Shown in pieces: positions 46,052 to 54,681 of a stretch of DNA of 64,000 nt (position 1 is the first letter of the stretch; each line of letters opens with the position of its first letter). The notes beneath the pieces are model-generated. The model ran no database searches. It saw only the letters and a program-made list of their open reading frames with translations, and had not been told where the DNA came from. Origin of the DNA: Syntrophaceae bacterium (GTDB lineage Bacteria; Desulfobacterota; BSN033; UBA1163); NCBI GenBank assembly GCA_013388635.1, contig JACAEX010000041.1, forward strand, positions 1 through 64,000, written 5' to 3'. Position numbers and translations under genes: made by a program.

Positions 46052-47218
46052 TCAGCTCTTGATTCCCATTCCAGCAGCAGCGAGGACGATCAGCTCCGTC
46101 AAGCCCAGCCCCCTCTCCCAGGCGCGATTGTAGAACTGTCTGTAACAGAGGGGGCAACAGGTGATGAGCGTCTCCGCACCTGTTTCGACGGCCTCTTGAA
46201 CACGGTCCTTTGCAATCTTTATGCTCAACTTCGGATAGACTAAATTGACCACCCCTCCTCCGCCGCAACACCAGGCGTGTTCTCGATTTCTTCTCATCTC
46301 CACCAGCTCAATTCCTGGTATCCTTCTGAGGATCTCCCTCGGAGGTTCGAAGATCCCTGCCTCCCTTCCCAATCGGCAGGGGTCGTGGTAGGTCACTCTC
46401 TTCTTGATCTGCTCTTGAAAAGAGAGCTTTCCTTCGTTCAAAAGGCGGAGAAGGAGCTCCGTGATATGAATCACCTTAAAAGGTTGCTTTCCTAAGATCT
46501 CTGGATAGTGGTGGTGGAAGGCATTGTAACAATCCGGGCAGGAGGTCAGGATCGTCTTCACCCCTGCCTCTTCAAACATCCTTCCGTTCTCCTCCATCAG
46601 TGCCTTGGCAGAGCAAGACCTTCCATTCCAGATTTGTGGGATGCCGCAGCAGACCTCTTCCTCACCCAGATAGGCCACCTCGATCCCTGCCTTCTTCAAA
46701 ATCTTGACCAGGGATCGAGCAATCTCTGGCCGGTCGTACGAAGTGGCACATCCTGGAAAGTAGAGAAGCTCCCCTCGCCTTGGCAAGCTGAGGCCCTCTG
46801 TCCACTGATTTCTCATCTTCTTGCCAAATCCGTAGGGATTCCCGTAGGCCTCGATATTGGAATCGATCTCGTCGAGGGCCTTCATTTTTCGAAGACCCTC
46901 TTGGTCGATCTCCCTCCTTTGACCACGAACGACTGAGGGCGTATCCACCTGGGTTGGGCAATGGGCCTTACAGTTATAACAACCAAGGCAGGTGTAGATC
47001 CTCTCCACCAGAGAATCTGAATATTCGATCCTTCCTTCAAGCAGTGCCCTGGCCACACCGATTCGGCCCCTCGCATAGGTCGTTTCAAATCCCAACTCCT
47101 CCCGGATGGGACAGATTCGGTAGGCACCTCCTAACACCAACTCCCTGCAAAACCCGCAACGAAAGCAGTGGTAGATCTCCTCTTTATAACGTTCCAGTTC
47201 GAAATGTCCTCTCTTCAT
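46052..47218 (-). CDS. Iron-sulfur CCG-domain oxidoreductase subunit (GlcF/LutA-like)
   Basis: Protein of 388 residues. Two 4Fe-4S motifs open it (CFRCGFC with CP ten residues later, and CLGCYNCKAHCP). Two cysteine-rich CCG domains follow (EEVCCGIPQIW and HAWCCGGGGVVN). Such subunits pass electrons from a flavoprotein dehydrogenase to quinones or a heterodisulfide-type partner. It overlaps the GlcD-like gene by 4 bp, so the two form a glycolate/lactate-oxidase-like complex. Confidence 0.85.
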   Translation of the reverse strand: MKRGHFELERYKEEIYHCFRCGFCRELVLGGAYRICPIREELGFETTYARGRIGVARALLEGRIEYSDSLVERIYTCLGCYNCKAHCPTQVDTPSVVRGQRREIDQEGLRKMKALDEIDSNIEAYGNPYGFGKKMRNQWTEGLSLPRRGELLYFPGCATSYDRPEIARSLVKILKKAGIEVAYLGEEEVCCGIPQIWNGRSCSAKALMEENGRMFEEAGVKTILTSCPDCYNAFHHHYPEILGKQPFKVIHITELLLRLLNEGKLSFQEQIKKRVTYHDPCRLGREAGIFEPPREILRRIPGIELVEMRRNREHAWCCGGGGVVNLVYPKLSIKIAKDRVQEAVETGAETLITCCPLCYRQFYNRAWERGLGLTELIVLAAAGMGIKS

Positions 47219-48591
47219 AATAACCCCGGATTGAGAATCCCATCAGGATCGAGTGCCTTCTTGATCTTTTCGTAGGCCTGATAGTAATTCCCGATCTTTC
47301 CTTTCCAGTATGGACTTAAATGGCCGATCCAATAGGGGCTGACCCCAAGGCCAAACATCAGCTCGCTGAGCTCCCAAACGTAGTCAATGATCTTCTGCCA
47401 CGCTTCTGAATTCGATTCATTACAGAAGAGGGCAACCGGGATGTTCATGGCATTCGTCTTCAAAAGACCTCCCAGGCTCCACCTGATCCCGAGTCGCTCG
47501 ACCTCTGCCTTTCTTGAAGCAAAGTAGTCAAGGATGGGAGTAGCCATTTCAGGGTACCTTTTGATCGGAATAAATCCCGCCACTTCGAGCCAACCAGGCC
47601 CTGCCTTTCCAAAGGCCTCTGCACGAGTGGTGAACCGTCCCTGATAGTAGCTCTTTCCAAACTCAGGGATCTCCTTGCCCTTTGCACGTCTCATCAGATC
47701 GAGGCCCAACCGGCCCTGTTCCTGAACCTCTGCCTTCGTTCCTTTAAGCATGAAGACGAGTCCCGCCCTCCCGGCTATCTCTTCGGGAACCGGATGGACG
47801 AAGATCCGGGTGTCATAAGGAATCCTATATGTTGCAAGGCCATGGAGCGCCTCAATGGCATCGTCCAGGCTTGAAAATGAGAAGGCAAAATAGTCCTCTG
47901 CCTCGTGAAGCGGATAGATCTTTAATGAAACTTCGGTGATGACCCCCAGTGTCCCATGCGAACCGATGAAGAGGCCGGCCATATCGATCCCATTGCAATC
48001 TCTGTCGACCATGAGATTGCCCGGGTTGGCTCCTGTCCCTGTTCTGATCATCTCGCCATCCGGCAGGATAACCTCCAGACCGAGGATCTGAGAACCGAGG
48101 CCTCCATACCGAGCTGCGCCCATGCATATGGCAGCCACTGCAATGGCGCCTCCGACCGTAGCCGAGGGCGCTGACCAGGGACCTTCCAGACCCAATTCCC
48201 AGCCCTTCCCCTGGAGGTATTCGATCACCTCGGTCCACGTAATCCCCGCTTCGACCAAGATCGACATCGTATCCTCATTCAGACTCAGAATTCTCCTCAT
48301 CCGCGTGAGATCGACCATGATCGAAGAGTCAACCAAAGGGATGGGAGCACCGCACATGCTCGAACCAGCCCCTCGCACCGTAACAGGCCTCTTCTCCCTT
48401 CTGACCAAACTGAAGAGTCGCTGGATCTGCTCCTTTGAGTTCGGTATGACAACATAATCCGGCAATTTAGCTGGCAAAGATCCTGCATCCCTCGAATAGC
48501 AGAGGAGTTCAAACTCTTCTTTCGAAACCCTCTCATTCCCAAAAATCTCAACCAACGTTTGGTACAACGTCTTCCCTCCTCTTATCCGCAT
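47215..48591 (-). CDS. FAD-linked 2-hydroxyacid dehydrogenase (GlcD-like)
   Basis: Protein of 458 residues in the VAO/PCMH flavoprotein fold. YVVIPNSKEQIQRLFSL and PVTVRGAGSSMCGAPIPL bind FAD pyrophosphate, GLEGPWSAPSATVGGAIA is the second FAD block, and DPDGILNPGLL ends the protein as in GlcD. Substrates of the family include glycolate, D-lactate, 2-hydroxyglutarate and similar acids. It overlaps the iron-sulfur subunit by 4 bp and touches the upstream gene by 1 bp, indicating one operon. Confidence 0.87.
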   Translation of the reverse strand: MRIRGGKTLYQTLVEIFGNERVSKEEFELLCYSRDAGSLPAKLPDYVVIPNSKEQIQRLFSLVRREKRPVTVRGAGSSMCGAPIPLVDSSIMVDLTRMRRILSLNEDTMSILVEAGITWTEVIEYLQGKGWELGLEGPWSAPSATVGGAIAVAAICMGAARYGGLGSQILGLEVILPDGEMIRTGTGANPGNLMVDRDCNGIDMAGLFIGSHGTLGVITEVSLKIYPLHEAEDYFAFSFSSLDDAIEALHGLATYRIPYDTRIFVHPVPEEIAGRAGLVFMLKGTKAEVQEQGRLGLDLMRRAKGKEIPEFGKSYYQGRFTTRAEAFGKAGPGWLEVAGFIPIKRYPEMATPILDYFASRKAEVERLGIRWSLGGLLKTNAMNIPVALFCNESNSEAWQKIIDYVWELSELMFGLGVSPYWIGHLSPYWKGKIGNYYQAYEKIKKALDPDGILNPGLL

Positions 48592-49445
48592 TATTTGCAG
48601 GCCTTGAGAATCTCAGAAATCTCTTCCTGGTCAAGCCGCACATAGTCCGCTTTCATCACATCTGCCAACATGTCCGAAGACCACACATCATAACCGGGAT
48701 GGGCTTCGAAGATCCACGTCTCCCAAGCCGGTTCGATCACCACATCAGGCGTGAAGAGCCACCCGATGTCAAAGACCACCTCGGGCTTCTTACCCATGAA
48801 GACCAGCTTTCCTCTATATTTTCCGCCCACGAGGTAGACATTCGGGCAGACATAGTAGATCTTAAAGCCTTCTCGATCCAATGCCTCTTTTGCAAACTTC
48901 GTAATGGCGTTGGGGTGGACGCTCGTGTGGACGTTGATGTGCAGATGGTTCGTCGTCGGCATCACCGGAAATTCAAGACCTTTGAGGAAATGATCCGATT
49001 TGAAATAGTCCCTCAGGGCCTTTTCTTCTTTCGACTTCACCCTCCGGAATGGAAATTGGCTATTGAACTGGTTGATGTACCAGCGATTCCAGATGAGAAG
49101 GTTGCAGCCTGATTCGCCTCCTTCGCATGCCCTCAGCCCGACCTCCTGGTTGAAGAACCACTGATAATCAAAGTGGGGTTTCCCCTTGGGCTCCACTCCG
49201 TGAAGGCTTCCCATGCCTGCCTTCGGGGCCATATGATCGATCTTCCGTCTCGATGGCCAGCCTTTCTTCTTGAAGTAACCCTTCATGATCGCTTCGAGAG
49301 AATCGGGATGCACCGATGTCTCGACATAGGCATGCATATGAGTTCCTTCGGGATCAGGGTCTTGGAGGGCCGCGCAGAGACGCCTCCAGTGGTCAGACTC
49401 TGCAAAGTAGTACTTCACCTCTTCGATCAACTTCCTGCGATCCAT
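48591..49445 (-). CDS. Unrecognised protein with two similar halves
   Basis: Protein of 284 residues that I do not recognise. It seems to be an internal duplication. Residues 35-63 begin THMHAYVETSVHPDSL and 166-194 begin NHLHINVHTSVHPNAI, sharing xHxHxxVxTSVHP. About 57 residues later each half has FDYQWFF (92-98) or FDIGWLF (225-231). Repeated His suggests two metal sites or a pseudo-dimer, but that is inference. No signal peptide or membrane helix. Its stop shares a base with the GlcD-like start, so it is probably in the same operon and metabolically linked. Confidence 0.6.
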   Translation of the reverse strand: MDRRKLIEEVKYYFAESDHWRRLCAALQDPDPEGTHMHAYVETSVHPDSLEAIMKGYFKKKGWPSRRKIDHMAPKAGMGSLHGVEPKGKPHFDYQWFFNQEVGLRACEGGESGCNLLIWNRWYINQFNSQFPFRRVKSKEEKALRDYFKSDHFLKGLEFPVMPTTNHLHINVHTSVHPNAITKFAKEALDREGFKIYYVCPNVYLVGGKYRGKLVFMGKKPEVVFDIGWLFTPDVVIEPAWETWIFEAHPGYDVWSSDMLADVMKADYVRLDQEEISEILKACK

Positions 49446-49507
49446 TTTTTCTCCTCCTCAGTGCAATTTGATCACCCCCACCCACCCTCTCCGTCAAAAT
49501 GACACCC

Positions 49508-49772
49508 CTCTCCCCTAAGAGACTGTCTCATAACTTGCCGGAAACTATCTCTGTTGCCGCACAGGAAAGGCGGTCAGGTGACGAAGCCTTAGGGCGGAAA
49601 CCTCTTATTCGCTCAGCTTCTGAGTTCCAAACCGATGAAAGGAATCGCATTTTCAACAAGCCCGATAACCCATAACTTTAAATGACCGCATCCTAAGGCT
49701 GAGGAGCCTGACTGCCTCTCCCACCCGGATCAGCCCCCTATCACGATTACGACACAGTCTCTTGTGGGAGAG
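49508..49772. mobile_element. Small non-coding element with terminal inverted repeats (MITE-like)
   Basis: CTCTCCCCTAAGAGACTGT at 49508-49526 is repeated in inverse orientation at 49754-49772 with 17 of 19 matches, including a perfect 10-bp core AAGAGACTGT. GAGACTGT ends are common in insertion sequences. The 227 bp between hold no convincing gene. The element fills most of the gap between the cupin gene and the duplicated-half gene. Confidence 0.6.
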
Positions 49773-49791
49773 CGTCAGGGTGAGGGGGGGA

Positions 49792-50148
49792 CTACTTTCG
49801 ATCGTAAGATCCTGGTTTGACCGGTGGGCTGAAGACGCTGACCAGGACCAAGGGCTCACTGCCCAATGTCTTGACACCGTGCTCGACGCCAGGCTCGGTG
49901 AAGACAGCGACCCCTGGTTCTAAGGGATAGATCTTTCCGCCGACCTCAGTCTCGCCCCGGCCTGAAAGAACATAGATGATCTCCTCCTCGGCTGGGTGGG
50001 CATGGGTTCCTGGATTGCTTCCCGGAGGGAAGCTGACCACGCCGAAGATCATGTTCTGACACCCCCCATTTTCCGGTCCGATCAACTTCTTCCAGACCCT
50101 TCCCGGCAGCGAAATCCCAGCCTCATCCTTTTCTCGCACGTAGTACAA
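49792..50148 (-). CDS. Single-domain cupin
   Basis: Protein of 118 residues forming one beta barrel. The first cupin motif is seen in GTHAHPAEEEIIYVLSGRGE (two His and a Glu as metal ligands, then the conserved Gly), and the second in PGVAVFTEPGVEHGVKTLG with the third His. Function may be sensing or isomerising a sugar or organic acid, or acting as a metal-binding accessory. It lies 70 bp after the TRAP large permease on the same strand. Confidence 0.8.
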   Translation of the reverse strand: MYYVREKDEAGISLPGRVWKKLIGPENGGCQNMIFGVVSFPPGSNPGTHAHPAEEEIIYVLSGRGETEVGGKIYPLEPGVAVFTEPGVEHGVKTLGSEPLVLVSVFSPPVKPGSYDRK

Positions 50149-50218
50149 TTTGTACCTCCTTTCAACCTGAGCCCCAAAACCCGGGAAATCATCTCCTATG
50201 CCGCATCGTCCCCTGAGA

Positions 50219-51496
50219 TCAGTGAATCAGATTCGGCACAAAAAGCGTGACCTGTGGAAACAGGGTCATGATACTTAAGATTCCGATCATGATCAGGACA
50301 ATGGGAACAGAATTCAACGCAACCTTTTCCGTTGGAACTCCGGAGATGATCGATGAGACATAGAGGGAATAACCGACAGGAGGGGTCAACAGCCCAATGG
50401 ACATATTGACCACAAAAAGCATGGCAACGTGGAGCGGATCCAGTCCCAGAGCCTGACCCAGCGGCATCAAAATCGGCACAAAGATAATCGTGGCCACGAG
50501 GATATCGATCAGCAGACCGGTGAAAAGAAGGATGAGATTTAATACCATCAAAATGACAAACTTATTATTCGAGATCCCAAGCATAAAATCCCTGAATAAT
50601 TCAGGGACACCTTCATTTATAGAGATGTAAGAGAAGACCGAACCTGCACCCATGATGATCACTAACTTCGCCGATGCCTTTGCCGCTGTCAGCAATACTC
50701 TGGGGATTTGCACGACCGTCATTTCTCTGTAGACGAAAATGGCAACGATGAAGGAGTAGACCACGGCAATGATCGAGGATTCCGTGGGGGTGAAGACCCC
50801 GGTGACGATCCCTCCGACGACCACCACGGGTATCAGGATCGCCAGGACGGATCGCCTGAAAGCGGTCATGAGGTTGGTATGAGAGAAATGCGATTGGGAT
50901 CTGCCATAACCCTTATTCTTCGATATGATGTGACAGAAACCCATCAAGCTGAATCCGATCATCATCCCGGGAATGTAACCGGCTAAAAAAAGATCGAGCA
51001 GGGAAAGACCCGATGTCATGGAATAGATGACCATGGGAATGGAAGGAGGAATGATATTTCCGAGAGGGCCCGCAGTCCCCACCACTGCCGCGGAAAACTC
51101 TTTTGGATAGTTCTCCTTCTCCATGGACGGGACAAGGACAGAAGCCACGGCTGCGGTATCGGCCACTGCAGAACCTGAAATCCCTCCCATGATCATACCG
51201 GTTAAAACAGCCACCATGGAAAGACCGCCTTTAAAGTGGCCCACCAGGGCATTACAAAAATCGACAATCCGCTTCGATATCCCTCCCTGACACATGATCT
51301 CTCCGGCCAGGACAAACCCCGGAACAGCCAAGAGGACGAAGGAGTCCATCCCGATCATCAGTCGTTGGGCAACGATATGCAAAGGGAGGTTCCCCGCCAT
51401 GCATGCAAAGGCAGCGGTCAGACCAAAGGAAAAAAAGATGGGCAAACCGATGAAGATACAGAAGAAGAAAACGATGATCGCGGACAGGATCAACAT
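50219..51496 (-). CDS. dctM: TRAP transporter large permease (DctM), system 1
   Basis: The ATG at 51496 begins MLILSAIIVFFFC. The frame extends 66 codons further into dctQ, but that part is out-of-frame dctQ sequence. The protein has 425 residues and about 12-13 helices. GLPIFFSFGLTAAFAC, PGFVLAGEIMCQGGIS, GGISGSAVADTAAVASVLVPSM and GIVTGVFTPTESS are typical DctM blocks. It couples uptake of an organic acid to the sodium gradient with DctQ and the binding protein. It starts 5 bp after dctQ. Confidence 0.92.
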   Translation of the reverse strand: MLILSAIIVFFFCIFIGLPIFFSFGLTAAFACMAGNLPLHIVAQRLMIGMDSFVLLAVPGFVLAGEIMCQGGISKRIVDFCNALVGHFKGGLSMVAVLTGMIMGGISGSAVADTAAVASVLVPSMEKENYPKEFSAAVVGTAGPLGNIIPPSIPMVIYSMTSGLSLLDLFLAGYIPGMMIGFSLMGFCHIISKNKGYGRSQSHFSHTNLMTAFRRSVLAILIPVVVVGGIVTGVFTPTESSIIAVVYSFIVAIFVYREMTVVQIPRVLLTAAKASAKLVIIMGAGSVFSYISINEGVPELFRDFMLGISNNKFVILMVLNLILLFTGLLIDILVATIIFVPILMPLGQALGLDPLHVAMLFVVNMSIGLLTPPVGYSLYVSSIISGVPTEKVALNSVPIVLIMIGILSIMTLFPQVTLFVPNLIH

Positions 51497-51501
51497 CGAT
51501 G

Positions 51502-51990
51502 CTACTCCCTTGAGGAGGTCCCCCTCCCTCGAGCGATGATGGATTTGACCATCCACTCCAGAACGTAGAGCCCCATCAGCATACCACTCACCGGAATCGC
51601 CAGGTAAAGCCAGCCCATAGAAATGCCAAAACTTGGGGAAGAAGCCTCTGCCACAATGGGATAGATCTTCAACCCCTGCTGGATCATCACCCAACAGAAA
51701 GCGATCATCAGCAGACGGATGAAGTTGGATAAAAAGAATCTCAATCTCTCTGGTAGAAGGTCGACGAGAAACGTCATCTGGATGTGGCTCTGCTCACGGG
51801 TGACCAGGACGGCACTGAGCATGATCATCCAGATAAAGATGAACCGACTCAGCTCCTCAGACCAGGCAGGCGGACGATGAAATACGTAACGCATGACGAC
51901 CGCATAAAAAATGATGGCGACGATACCACCGATCAGTATTCGGGAGATCATCTCGATGACCATCTCGATGGTGTCTAAAAGTTTTTTCAT
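51502..51990 (-). CDS. dctQ: TRAP transporter small permease (DctQ), system 1
   Basis: Start at ATG 51990 behind GAGGGTG; an in-frame TTG 12 bp upstream overlaps that site. The product has 162 residues and four helices (about 14-34, 46-66, 84-106, 122-148). WSEELSRFIFIWMIMLSAVL is the conserved DctQ region with the Glu-Glu pair. Works with DctM and the substrate-binding protein. Confidence 0.88.
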   Translation of the reverse strand: MKKLLDTIEMVIEMISRILIGGIVAIIFYAVVMRYVFHRPPAWSEELSRFIFIWMIMLSAVLVTREQSHIQMTFLVDLLPERLRFFLSNFIRLLMIAFCWVMIQQGLKIYPIVAEASSPSFGISMGWLYLAIPVSGMLMGLYVLEWMVKSIIARGRGTSSRE

Positions 51991-52052
51991 CGTCACCCTC
52001 AAATTCCTGGGACGGGAATGGAGATCCCGTCCCAGGCGATCAATGGATCAAA

Positions 52053-53072
52053 CTACTTCTTCCTCACAGTCTTAATAAAGGCAAAGACTTCATCCATAAA
52101 CTCGCCTCCGATCTTGGGCCGGAACTGTTCATAAACGGGCTTCGTCTTATCCCGGAACTCCTCAAAGGCCTTCTGGCTCAGGGAATTCACTTTTACCCCC
52201 TTCTCCTCAAGGAGGCCCTGCGCCTTCCCCTCAAACTTCGCCTGCTCCTTTCTTGACCAGAGCAACGCCTCTGCAGCCGTGTCTTTGATCATCTTCTGTT
52301 CGTCAGGGCTGAAAGAATCGAAGAGCTTCTTGCTCATGATCAGTGGAGCGGTCTCATAGTAATGATTCGTCTGGGAAGCGAACTTGGCGAGATCATAGAG
52401 CTTGAGATGGTAGCCCAGACCATACGTCGTTGAAATTCCGTCCACCGTTCCCTGCTTCAAACCGATGAGGCACTCACTCCAGGCGATCGGCGTACCAATG
52501 GCTCCCATATAGGTCATCGTGGAGACATCCAGAGGGGTTTCCACAGTCCGGATCTTCAGACCTTTCAGATCCTTCGACTTTGTTATGGGACGAACATTGT
52601 TCCAAATCCCCCGGAAAGACCAGCTGGACCAACCCAGACCGACCAATCCTTTGTCCTCCAGCATCTTGAAGAGTTTCTGCCCCATCGGCCCGTCGAGAAA
52701 TGCATTGACCTCTTCATGGTTGTTAAAAAGATAGGGCATGGCCACCATGAAGTACTGCGGGATGAGATTGGCCAAGACCGATCCACTGACAATGCCCGCA
52801 TCGAGAGTGCCCAGCCGGCAACCTTCGATCATCTCACGGTCACCGCCCATCACGGCACGGCCGAGGACCTTGACGGTCAACTTCCCTCCGGATTTCTCTT
52901 CGACAATCGCTTTCCACTTGTCCAGACCTTGATGGATCGTCGTCTCCGGAAGGGCTACGGTGGCCACCCGGATCTCTTTGGCGACCACTGGCCCTGAAAT
53001 CGAAAAAGTGATGAGAAAGAAGAAACATAAACCCGTTACCCATAAATCCTTTGACGTTCTCTTGGTCTTCAT
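52053..53072 (-). CDS. dctP: TRAP transporter substrate-binding protein (DctP), system 1
   Basis: Periplasmic binding protein of 339 residues with a signal peptide ending near SGPVVAKE. RVATVALPETTIHQGLDKWK, LKGLKIRTVETPLDV (with the Arg that usually holds the carboxylate) and TTYGLGYHLKLYDLAK are DctP-family regions. The substrate should be a small carboxylate. Located 50 bp after the dehydratase and upstream of dctQM. Confidence 0.92.
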   Translation of the reverse strand: MKTKRTSKDLWVTGLCFFFLITFSISGPVVAKEIRVATVALPETTIHQGLDKWKAIVEEKSGGKLTVKVLGRAVMGGDREMIEGCRLGTLDAGIVSGSVLANLIPQYFMVAMPYLFNNHEEVNAFLDGPMGQKLFKMLEDKGLVGLGWSSWSFRGIWNNVRPITKSKDLKGLKIRTVETPLDVSTMTYMGAIGTPIAWSECLIGLKQGTVDGISTTYGLGYHLKLYDLAKFASQTNHYYETAPLIMSKKLFDSFSPDEQKMIKDTAAEALLWSRKEQAKFEGKAQGLLEEKGVKVNSLSQKAFEEFRDKTKPVYEQFRPKIGGEFMDEVFAFIKTVRKK

Positions 53073-53122
53073 CTCCTCATTTCCTCCTTTTTATTATTCG
53101 GCCATTGATTTGGCCCCCTCTC

Positions 53123-54559
53123 CTAATCCTCGATGCCGGCCAGACGCTTCGCACAGTTCTTCTTGTAGTTGATATCCGACTCCCTGAAGATCGTGAGCCG
53201 GTGGGCCGCAGGTGATCCTCCGCCATGGATATCTGAGATCGTGTCCGCGCTCTCCATGGCCATCTTCTCAACGAGCCGCAGCATCTTGATCCTCTTCTCC
53301 ACCGGAACGCCCGAGGCGCCCTTCAGATACTTCTTCAGAAGCTCGCCGATGTCAGGGTTCTCAAAGTCCTTATCCGATGGGAGATCCGCGACAAACCCTC
53401 CTGCGATATCGATCATCAGCCGGGTGACCTCTGCCATCTCCCTTCCCTCATGAATCTTCGAGGCATTGGCCAGAACCGGATCGATGAAGTAGGTCCCGGA
53501 AGGCTCCTTCTTCCCCTCATAGGAGGCTGCCAGGCTGCAGCCATAAAGGGTTTCGGCCTTATGGATCATGTCGATCACCTTCTCCTTATGGTGGCTCACC
53601 TTTGTCGTACCGTTATAATCCATCATCATCAGGGCAGCGCCGGTCATGGCATCGATCTTCCCTGCCTTGCATCCGCCGTGGGACTGACGGTGAAACGCGG
53701 AGAACCGGCTCACCATCTCCGCCGCGAATTCGACCTCCCTGAACATGAAGACCCTTTCCCATGGAACCAGGACCTCGTCGAAGATCAGGGTCGGACAGTA
53801 TTTGCTGTAGCGGATATTTCCGCAGTCCACCCCTTCGATCTCACGGGTATCCATCGAGTTTCTGCCCACGACATGGATGAGGTTCTTCGTATCCGATGGA
53901 ATGGCAAAGGCCAGGGCATAATCCTCATCCCCTTTTCCCATTGCCCGGGTGGGGAGAACGATAATCTCATGAGCGCTGAGCGATCCGGTCTGATGGACCT
54001 TTGCCCCTTTGACAATGATCCCCTCTTTGGACTGGTCCACGACGCGGAGGTACATATCCTTGTCAGGCTGCTCGTGAGGACCCAGGCTCCGGTCTCCTTT
54101 GACGTCGGTGACGCTCGCATTTCCGGTCAGGTCGTTCTTCTGCACATATCTCAGGAAGTCCATGAAACGATCGTAGTAATGGGTCCCGTATTTCTTATCG
54201 ATGTCATAGGTGACGATCGAAAGCGTGGCCAGGCAGTCCAGGCCCGTGCACCGCTGATGGCAGGTGCCCACATACCCTCCCAGAATGCGGTTGATCTTCA
54301 CCCGCGCCACCAGATCCTCAATCGATTGGGGCGGTAGGGTGAACCGGTTGATCGGCTCTTTTATGAAAGGCGAGAGGGTCGTGATCAGATCCTTATACTT
54401 ATCGTTGCTGGCCAGCTCATACGTCGCCCCTGTGGCATTGATGCCGGCGCGAATGCGCGGATTATCGACCACGTTCTCAATCTTCTCACCAAACATATAG
54501 GCCGTCGGCTTCAGCCTTCTCAAACTTCTCACGTACTCCTCAAACGTCTTGATCGCCAT
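53123..54559 (-). CDS. 4-Hydroxybutyryl-CoA dehydratase/vinylacetyl-CoA isomerase-type enzyme
   Basis: The start at 54559 (GGAGGAGAAAG then ATG) gives 478 residues; the longer frame adds 18 unlikely residues. HpaB-family flavoprotein. Cys100 and Cys104 (TCHQRC) and His290 with Cys297 (AFHRQSHGGC) match in spacing the four 4Fe-4S ligands of clostridial AbfD (C99, C103, H292, C299). This separates it from the cluster-free hydroxyphenylacetate hydroxylases. The enzyme dehydrates 4-hydroxybutyryl-CoA to crotonyl-CoA by a ketyl-radical route; a related acyl-CoA substrate is possible. Upstream lie the Kor genes. Confidence 0.85.
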   Translation of the reverse strand: MAIKTFEEYVRSLRRLKPTAYMFGEKIENVVDNPRIRAGINATGATYELASNDKYKDLITTLSPFIKEPINRFTLPPQSIEDLVARVKINRILGGYVGTCHQRCTGLDCLATLSIVTYDIDKKYGTHYYDRFMDFLRYVQKNDLTGNASVTDVKGDRSLGPHEQPDKDMYLRVVDQSKEGIIVKGAKVHQTGSLSAHEIIVLPTRAMGKGDEDYALAFAIPSDTKNLIHVVGRNSMDTREIEGVDCGNIRYSKYCPTLIFDEVLVPWERVFMFREVEFAAEMVSRFSAFHRQSHGGCKAGKIDAMTGAALMMMDYNGTTKVSHHKEKVIDMIHKAETLYGCSLAASYEGKKEPSGTYFIDPVLANASKIHEGREMAEVTRLMIDIAGGFVADLPSDKDFENPDIGELLKKYLKGASGVPVEKRIKMLRLVEKMAMESADTISDIHGGGSPAAHRLTIFRESDINYKKNCAKRLAGIED

Positions 54560-54602
54560 CTTTCTCCTCCTTGTAGATTCAAGCCAGGCCTTGAATCTAA
54601 TT

Positions 54603-54681
54603 TCAGATTTCAAATTGCAGATTGAATTTTTTTCAATCTGAAATCTGCGATCTGAAATCTGCGATCTGAAATCTGCAATTA
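54603..54681. repeat. Inverted heptad array after the 2-oxoacid oxidoreductase gamma gene
   Basis: The left arm is TCAGATT, TCAAATT, GCAGATT (54603-54623). The right arm is AATCTGA, AATCTGC, GATCTGA, AATCTGC, GATCTGA, AATCTGC (54635-54676), its reverse complement. The stop codon of the gamma gene (54679-54681) follows directly. Confidence 0.85.

Noticed and set aside
51497-51694. 66-codon N-terminal extension of the TRAP large permease
   Set aside because: It lies within dctQ in another frame; the family begins at the MLILSAI methionine (51496).
53450-54337. 295-codon forward open frame opposite the dehydratase gene
   Set aside because: The opposite strand encodes all conserved HpaB-family residues; the forward product resembles nothing.
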